Positions 57,899 to 64,000 of a stretch of DNA of 64,000 nucleotides are shown one piece after another; the stretch's first letter is position 1; every line of letters starts with the position of its first letter. A program made the translations under genes and the position numbers. Below the pieces are notes generated by a model. That model was not told where the DNA came from and did no database searches. It saw only the letters and a list, made by a program, of their open reading frames with translations. Source of the stretch: Diadema setosum (taxonomy: Eukaryota; Echinodermata; Echinoidea; Diadematoida; Diadematidae); NCBI RefSeq assembly GCF_964275005.1, contig NC_092705.1, positions 10,243,912 through 10,307,911 on the forward strand, written 5' to 3'.

Positions 57899-60800
57899 GT
57901 AAGTAAATGCGTGGTGCTTGAAGTTGAACCCATTGCGAAAAACGCCATCCAGTGCGCAAATGTTGCGTCGAGCAGACGAAGACATGTGTAGTCCCACATG
58001 TTAAAAATTAATGAGTTATTTTGTGGCATTTTTCCCAATCATTCTTTATATTAAGTTATGCCACGGAAAAACGGCCAATTCATGTAAATTTAGACACATT
58101 GCATTATTTTTTAGTTTTTCTCATCTCTTACATGCCACATATATCGACGTGTTGTTATCATCGTCTAGAACCTCTAACGTTAGAAAGCAAATTAGTTTAG
58201 AATCTAGACCCTATTAACTTAATTAATTTAAGTGACCAATGTAACTTGTGTTAGGTAAAGATTTTAAACGGTTAGATCTAGGGTATATAACCGTTAGACC
58301 TCTTGTTTTAAACAGTTAACGTTAACGTTAACGAATAGATATAGAAATCAAGAATCTATAGGCCTAAATTTAATTAACGTGGAACGTTAGAACTAGTCTA
58401 CTACTAGATTCAACTAGTCTATGATAGTATTGGATTGCTAAATTTACTGCTGTTAGGTCCAGGGCTAACCCCGGGACGCTCCGTGTACACAGTTACACAC
58501 TGTGGGAGCCCAACACTGCGTGTTGGGGCTGGTCGCAGTTAGTCCAGGGCTAACCCCACGTGTCCCCAGCACGGGGCGCTGTACATGTTGCAAATTGTTG
58601 GGGTGGCTGGTGTGGTTAGTCCAGGGCTAATTGCGACCAGCCCAAGTTCTGCAAGAATCTTCAAGGTTGAAGGAAGCAGACTATTTGAGCTACCGCCAAG
58701 AAAAAGAAGAAACGTGAAGCGCTCCCACACAGCTACAGTAAACTGCTGTGTGAAAGAGCTCCCTGGGCCTGGGCCTGGGGTTAGTCCAGGGCTATCTCGC
58801 GACAGTGCAGTGGCCAGTGGCAGTGCCCGGCCCTAGGACAGCTTAGTGAGGAGTAGGACCTACTGCTGCTACAGTTTTTACACTATATAGGTCCAGGACC
58901 TAGGTCTACAATTACAAAGTCTATGTAGGCCTAATTTAGTATTAATTTATGAGCACTGAACTTTAGATCTGAAACCTATAAAATTCAGACATCTAATGTT
59001 TAGAAATAGATAGGCCCTACTCTAGAAACTCTACATCCTAACTAGTCTAGTGTGTATCTAACTAGATCTAGACCTAATGTTAGATAGACTCTCATGTAAA
59101 TAAGAAAAAAAATAACACTGTTTCACAAGAAATACACATTGTAATTAGTTTCCAACACTGCAACACTGGCACTGGTCCAACGGACCCTGACCAGTAAAAA
59201 ATCACTGTAGGACCAGTAACTTTTTCAGGAATGGACCAGTCAAAAATTGAAAAAATGGGTACCTACTGGTTCAACAGACAGGTCAGACCAGTAGAAAAAA
59301 AAAAATGGTTACTGTGCAGCCCTGAATTTCTATTAGTACTTATCCTATTATAAGTTAGATATAGATCTAGTACATATAGTACCAGTGAACATTGCTAATT
59401 TTAACACACAAACGTGTTGGGGTCGCTGGTCAGTCATCGTGATCGCTATTCAAATAGGATAGTGAGATCCTGGAACTCATTTCCTGAGTATGCTGTGTCT
59501 GCAGCTACACCCACTGAGAGCTTTGTCTTCTTTCACGAGTAGGCCTAGCCCTAACTGTAGATTGAGAGTCGCGTATTCTACCACTGTAACAAGTTAGTAG
59601 TTGTTGTAATGTTGGTGGTTGCAATGACAACTGGTGAGAATTCCTGTGGAGAGCAAATTTTTTGAAATGATGAAAGTCATTTCAAGAGGCTTGCAGTGTG
59701 AATGATATGACCCCCCCCCCTCTTTTTCTTTTCCCATTCAGAATCCAAGTTGTCAGTGATTTTTTTTTTATTTATTTATTTATTTATTGTTTTAGAACAG
59801 CAAGAATGTGATACTATGATAAACAGATCCACCACATGTGGTACTCTGGCAGGTCTACATGAATAGATAGTTCAGATGACTGGCCTAGCAGCTTTTGAAT
59901 TTGAGTCTTCACAATCGGGTGCAAGCAAATGACAAGTTGTTCTGATTGAGTAATATTTTCTTTTGTTAATCTCTATTCTTCTGTTCTAGGTATGGTGTCT
60001 TACCAAGGTTGCTAGGCAACCCACATCTAAGTAACCATTGCAAGTTTCATCAACATATGAGGCGACTGATCACCTTCACAAAGCCGGGCCTTCAACCACT
60101 TACCATCACAGAGAGTAAGATTAGTGTTCCTGACTCTCATATAAACCAATTACTACAAATGCAGCATGTTGGAGCTTGAATAAAATTTGTCTAAACTTGT
60201 TGCACTGTTTTGCATGCCACTGCAGTTTCCTCTGGGCTAAATCTCAAGTGTTTTGCCATATTTTAGTGTATTTGTGAAGTAAGATCCAACCCCAGCCCCT
60301 CAACCACCCCCCCCCCAATAAACAAGCAGAAGTGAAGGAAATATATTTTGTATATTTTCTTTCAATCCAGTTATTAAATCATCTATCAGACTCTGTCAGC
60401 TGAAAGCACAAACCACTTTTGTAACTTACCTGTCATTGCCAAAAGTCAGTATGTAATTTCATAGATGGAAATGCCAAGCTGCTATTGAACTGATTTCTAT
60501 TGTAGAATTTCCCTCCTTCCCTACACCCCACCCAACAGAATGTTCTGTAATTAATAAACAGCTACGACCTTTGTGACCCCCTTATTAGCCAGATTTATGG
60601 ATGCACACATGTTTATTGAATTTAATATTTAAACTTGACTTGCATATGCAGTTAACCAGCTATTCCGTTTTGATGATTTTGACTCTTTCATCTTTAACTC
60701 ACCCATGGATTTTCTCGGATAAATGATTTTTATATATTTATTTTTTGTTGACCTGAGGTATTTTTTCTCTTATTCATCAAATTTGTAAATGTGTGATATT

Positions 60801-63425
60801 GATGTTCTTATTTAACACAAGGAAAGAAATATATTCCAGTCTGAATCATTTGCTTAAACACTGTCACCACCACAAAATATATGCCAGTAGATCGGTTCTG
60901 TAATGTATTCAAGCTATATGCATGCTCTGTTCACAAAAGTTGCCCTTAATGACCACAAAACTTGCTCTAGGCTTGCCCTACCTAGCAACAACTAAGTGAA
61001 TTCCTGCCTAGGAACTTTCAATGGGAAGGAGCAGGTGAATGAAATGCTTTCTTTACTGGGCTGCAGGATAGGAAACGGCCATAAATTGTAATACATTACA
61101 GAAACAGTCTATTGTCATGTTGACTCAGATATGATTTCATGAATGCAGTTGCAGTAACTGATCTGCAGTACATTTTGGATTTGGTAAGAGGGTAAGGCAT
61201 AATGTGCTTTGTTTTTTTGTTCTTTCAGTGAAAAATAAAATGGAAGAGTTAACAGGAGCTCAGAAGTTGTGGAAGTAAGTAGAATATAATAGCATGCTAC
61301 CTCCAAATACGTGTGTTTGAACAATGCAGAATTAGAGATGAATGTTTGGTTTTGTTTGCCATTCGTTTTTGGTTGCTGTTGTGTTTTTTTATGGGGGGGG
61401 GGGGGTTCAGCTGTATGTGTCATCTTTGTAATATAACCCACCCCCCAAAAAAAACAACAACACATATATATTAATGATAATAAATAAATGAAATAAAAAA
61501 AAACCATATATATTAATAATAATAAATAAATAAAATAAAAAAAGTAAAATAAGTAAATAAATAAAAATAAAATTGAAAAAAAAAATGAAATCATACAGAA
61601 ATTTTGTTAGTTGTTAAATATATTTGCCAGATGAGTATGAGTTTTATGTAAGGCTCTTTATATATCAAGATCCAATCCTACACCATGTCCAAGTTAGCTT
61701 CAATGAATAGAGTGAAATCACATAGAATGTTTTGTCAAAATTGAAAATTGGTATGAAACTCATTGAATCACATATGCAATTCATTGAATCACATATGCAA
61801 TTTTAGTGAAGTGATTATGTCATGCTCTACTGATCTTTCATGGATCTACACAGAAATCTATCACTAAATATCCTTTTAAACCTGAAATCAGGAGAAAATG
61901 TATTTGTTGTCATTCAAGTTTTTGTAAAATTACAGTGATGACTTTCAATGGGGAATTATGTTTTACTTGCTAGAGCATTGACCAAAAGTATGATATCGAT
62001 GATGTCATGTTCACAAACCAATCAGAGAGTTCTTAGTCCATGACATCATTACCTCGGCCAATTTCCATTGTGTCAATATCATTAATTTGTGAAAGCATGT
62101 GAAGCTTTAAATTCCCATAACTTTTTATAACTTCTTATTTTTGAATATTTTATTATTGATTAAACTTCAATCATTCTGTTAAGTGTATTCATTTCTGTTT
62201 ATTATAGTCTAAGATGTGAAATTGCACTTAAATCATATCAGGGACTAACTGTGTGCTAAACTAAAATTCCTTTGATGCAGCTTTCTGTGAGATACAGGAG
62301 CAATGCTATATCAAGTAGTCTGATCCAGGGCTTGCTTTCACCATCCCCAGCGTAATCTTCAGCCTCAGTTTTCAAATTTTCCTTTTCAAGTCTGACAGGA
62401 GAGAAGAACGACCGCTCACAACTCACCAGCCTCCTGGCAAGGGACCAGTCAGAGCTGGAACCGCGGAAAATGGCCGACAGTTACGATGAGGTCATGATTC
62501 CCCTCTCGGACCCCCAGTACAGGGAGAAGTACATCAACATGTACAATGGTATTCGCATTGGCAGGATTCTGGAGGACATTGATATGTTTGGTGGTAAGAG
62601 TGATGACTGGGAAAAATCAACAAGACTGGTGCTGCATTTTTAAAAGTGGGAGGGCCCAGTTTATATTTCTGCTGACATCAGCTGACAAGCAAAAAATAAA
62701 AAACAAAACAAAAACAATAGGCCTTACCCACACTTTGCTGCTGCCATTTCATCAGCTCACAAACAAAAATAATCTAATCGGCTTACAAGCGAAAACAAAA
62801 AGAGCTTAACTGCAATTTTCTGGTGCCACTTCCTGGGTAAAAAACCCCCAAACCCGCTATATTTATGTATTCCAGTGTATAATGCCAAAAAAGAAAAAAG
62901 AAAAAAAAAATAAAACCAGGGAGGTGTTATAGACTGATGGAATGGAGAAAGAAATTCTGGTCTCCTTTGAAGTCCATTTAGTTCGAACTGTTCTAAACTA
63001 TTTTACGTTGGAATACAGAGCTCTTGTAATTTAGCAAAATGTGAAATGTGTTCTTTTCCAAAGTTTGTCTTGGCACTAGTGTGGTGCTGAGCATGACTTC
63101 AAAACATAGAGCAATGTCAGAAATTCCATTATAATGCTGTGAAACCCAATCATGTGTTTGCGTGAATTACGGAAATTTGCCACTCCATCTATAACACCTC
63201 CCTGATGATACCATGCACTGTGGAGAAATTTATATTTTCTTCTCTATGACAGTCTGCCTGAACATCTTCCCAATATTCCTCTACCATTCTCCTTTTGTTG
63301 TCCTTGTTGTTGCATACTGTGCTCTGTGTTGACACAAGTTTGGCTGTGTTACCTGCATACCAAACCCAGCAGGGACGTCAAGGTCTCCCCACTCGTCATT
63401 GTAACCGGTCTCGTCGACAGGATAG
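57879..63425 (+). CDS. ACOT9: acyl-CoA thioesterase 9, 5' part (partial gene)
   Basis: Five exons (57,879-57,898; 59,990-60,114; 61,229-61,274; 62,391-62,593; 63,339-63,425) join in phase to 160 residues. The first ~48 lack acidic residues and carry several Arg and Lys, as in a mitochondrial presequence. From residue ~90 the sequence follows human ACOT9: RKMADSYDEVMIPL (human RRMKDSYIEVLLPL), REKYINMYNGIRIGRILEDI (REKYLTVQNTVRFGRILEDL), CYLHTKP and SPLVIVTGLVDRI (SPLSIVTALVDKI). This is the start of the first of two hot-dog folds. The enzyme hydrolyses acyl-CoA to free fatty acid and CoA in mitochondria. Human ACOT9 is about 440 residues, so the remaining exons lie beyond the right edge. Confidence 0.93.
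57899..59989 (+). other. ACOT9 intron 1
   Basis: Contains a repeat built on TTAGTCCAGGGCTAACCCC (copies near 58,454, 58,539, 58,617 and 58,778), a degenerate GGACCAGTA-rich patch at 59,170-59,300, and many CTAGATCTAG-type words. The frame at 58,585-58,836 overlaps the repeat and is not supported. Confidence 0.5.
59990..60114 (+). CDS. ACOT9: ACOT9, coding exon 2
   Basis: After CTGTTCTAG: YGVLPRLLGNPHLSNHCKF, then HQHMRRLITFTKPGLQPLTI, ending TE with a phase-1 GTAAGA donor. Basic, without acidic residues until the end: the rest of the mitochondrial leader. Alternative start at the internal ATG near residue 31. Confidence 0.75.
60957..61045. repeat. dispersed repeat pair member in ACOT9 intron 2
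   Basis: Inverted counterpart of 51,962-52,050: GGCTTGCCCTACCTAG, TAAGTGAATTCCTGCCTAGG, TCAATGGGAAGGAGCAGGTG. Confidence 0.7.
61229..61274 (+). CDS. ACOT9: ACOT9, coding exon 3
   Basis: Between TTCTTTCAG and GTAAGT; reads (M)KNKMEELTGAQKLW, corresponding to the human segment VRDKLREIVGASTNW. It enters in phase 1 and leaves in phase 2, fitting both neighbours. Confidence 0.85.
61275..62390 (+). other. ACOT9 intron 3
   Basis: G run at about 61,395-61,406 and A/T-rich (AAAT)n-like sequence at 61,440-61,590. The minus-strand Tyr/Phe-rich frame there is low-complexity and not a gene. Confidence 0.5.
62391..62593 (+). CDS. ACOT9: ACOT9, coding exon 4
   Basis: The acceptor CCTTTTCAAG|T is used rather than the nearby GACAG, because only the former keeps phase with exon 3. 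Reads LTGEKNDRSQLTSLLARDQS, PRKMADSYDEVMIPLSDPQY and GIRIGRILEDIDMFG, strongly ACOT9-like. Phase-1 GTAAGA donor. Confidence 0.95.
62919..63203. mobile_element. hAT-like MITE in ACOT9 intron 4
   Basis: CAGGGAGGTGTTATAGA and TCTATAACACCTCCCTG form the ends. The interior is related to the element at 2,615-3,336 (GAGCATGACTTCAAAACATA, CATGTGTTTGCGTGAATTAC). Shorter, and its target duplication is no longer clear. Confidence 0.65.
63339..63425 (+). CDS. ACOT9: ACOT9, coding exon 5
   Basis: After GACACAAG: completes VWLCYLHTKPSRDVKVSP and LVIVTGLVDRI before a GTAAGA donor (phase 1). Human: VLICYMHNK...KMSPLSIVTALVDKI. The acceptor has a mediocre pyrimidine tract, but phase and homology support it. 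Confidence 0.92.
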
Positions 63426-64000
63426 GTAAGAACCAGCAATTAGGTACTCAGATCTGAGATTTTATCCCAGAATAACTGATTTCAGTAGTTACACCCCAGC
63501 TCTACTTTGAAAGAGAAAAGTGTTCTCTTAAAAGTCACTACATTTGTTGATTGCATATGCAGCATGAGTTCCCTTTATCTGGGATTTGGAAAAACAGCAA
63601 CTTCCTCAACAGATAAAATGCCCTCAAAACTTAATGAAGACCAAGTGTTTGTACTCTTATTGGCTGTCCATAATGGTATTGTAAAGTGTTGCAACATATC
63701 AAATAATAAAATATATAAAATGCACATTACACATCAAATCATGCTTACTAGTTTACATACAAAATTAGATTAAAAAATGTATGAACTTGGTGAATTACCG
63801 TTTCTATAAAGTTGTAACTTCTTTGAGAACATAATTTCCAGCTGTCATTGGACAGTGGTAAGCAATTAATCAAGCTCATGATTCAATTTAAATGTAGATT
63901 TTGATTTTGTAATATGATCATACAAACTGTACAGTACTGATTTGTCTCAAATGAAGGTTGCTACCTGTAAGAAACAGACACATGTGGTTTGTGTACACTG
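63426..64000 (+). other. ACOT9 intron 5 (to window end); no exon seen
   Basis: AT-rich sequence. The next ACOT9 exon should encode the human segment after LVDKID and was not found before the window ends. Confidence 0.5.

Noticed and set aside
61115-61594. 159-residue minus-strand frame rich in Phe, Tyr and Leu
   Set aside because: Translation of A/T-rich low-complexity intron sequence opposite ACOT9.

Overview
This window is animal nuclear DNA. Its genes have several introns with GT/AG splice signals and conserved intron phases. Long stretches are AT-rich, with many microsatellites, G/C homopolymers, foldback DNA elements and remnants of non-LTR retrotransposons. The gene content (Mediator MED12, a monocarboxylate-type SLC16 transporter, a secreted IgGFc-binding/ZP protein, ACOT9), the base composition and the many scattered 'TAGGCCTA'-like words suggest a marine deuterostome. 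An echinoderm such as a sea urchin is the best guess; this is inference, because no species marker is present.

Layout. (1) Positions 1-13,135 hold the 5' part of MED12 on the minus strand: coding exon 1 at 13,043-13,135 and exon 2 at 6,196-6,258, with the rest beyond the left edge. Intron 1 is 6.8 kb. The sequence left of exon 2 carries large foldback elements. (2) Positions 13.4-22.9 kb contain no gene I can support. They hold LINE debris, palindromic elements and tandem arrays. (3) Positions 22,952-29,855 (+) are a complete four-exon SLC16-type transporter of 479 codons. (4) Positions 30-46.8 kb are repeat-rich. They include a foldback element with a Harbinger-like insertion whose empty site is also in the window, a stack of related foldbacks, and a lone frameshifted copy of the transporter's first exon at 40.3 kb. 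(5) Positions 46,881-53,027 (+) are a complete six-exon gene for a secreted protein of 736 residues. It joins a signal peptide, an IgGFc-binding N-terminal domain and a full ZP module, with a furin-type site and no transmembrane tail. (6) Positions 53.2-57.8 kb are repeats ending in three consecutive foldback elements. (7) Positions 57,879 to past the right edge (+) are the first five exons of ACOT9, a mitochondrial acyl-CoA thioesterase, with an NRF1-like site upstream.

The four genes are an ordinary metazoan mix (transcription control, transport, extracellular matrix or mucosal surface, mitochondrial lipid metabolism) and do not form a pathway. The most unusual items are the IgGFc-binding/ZP fusion, the transporter exon copy with a mosaic divergence pattern, and the density and architecture of the foldback elements. 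Splice junctions were chosen by eye from consensus sites, reading-frame phase and remembered family sequences. No alignment or search was run.
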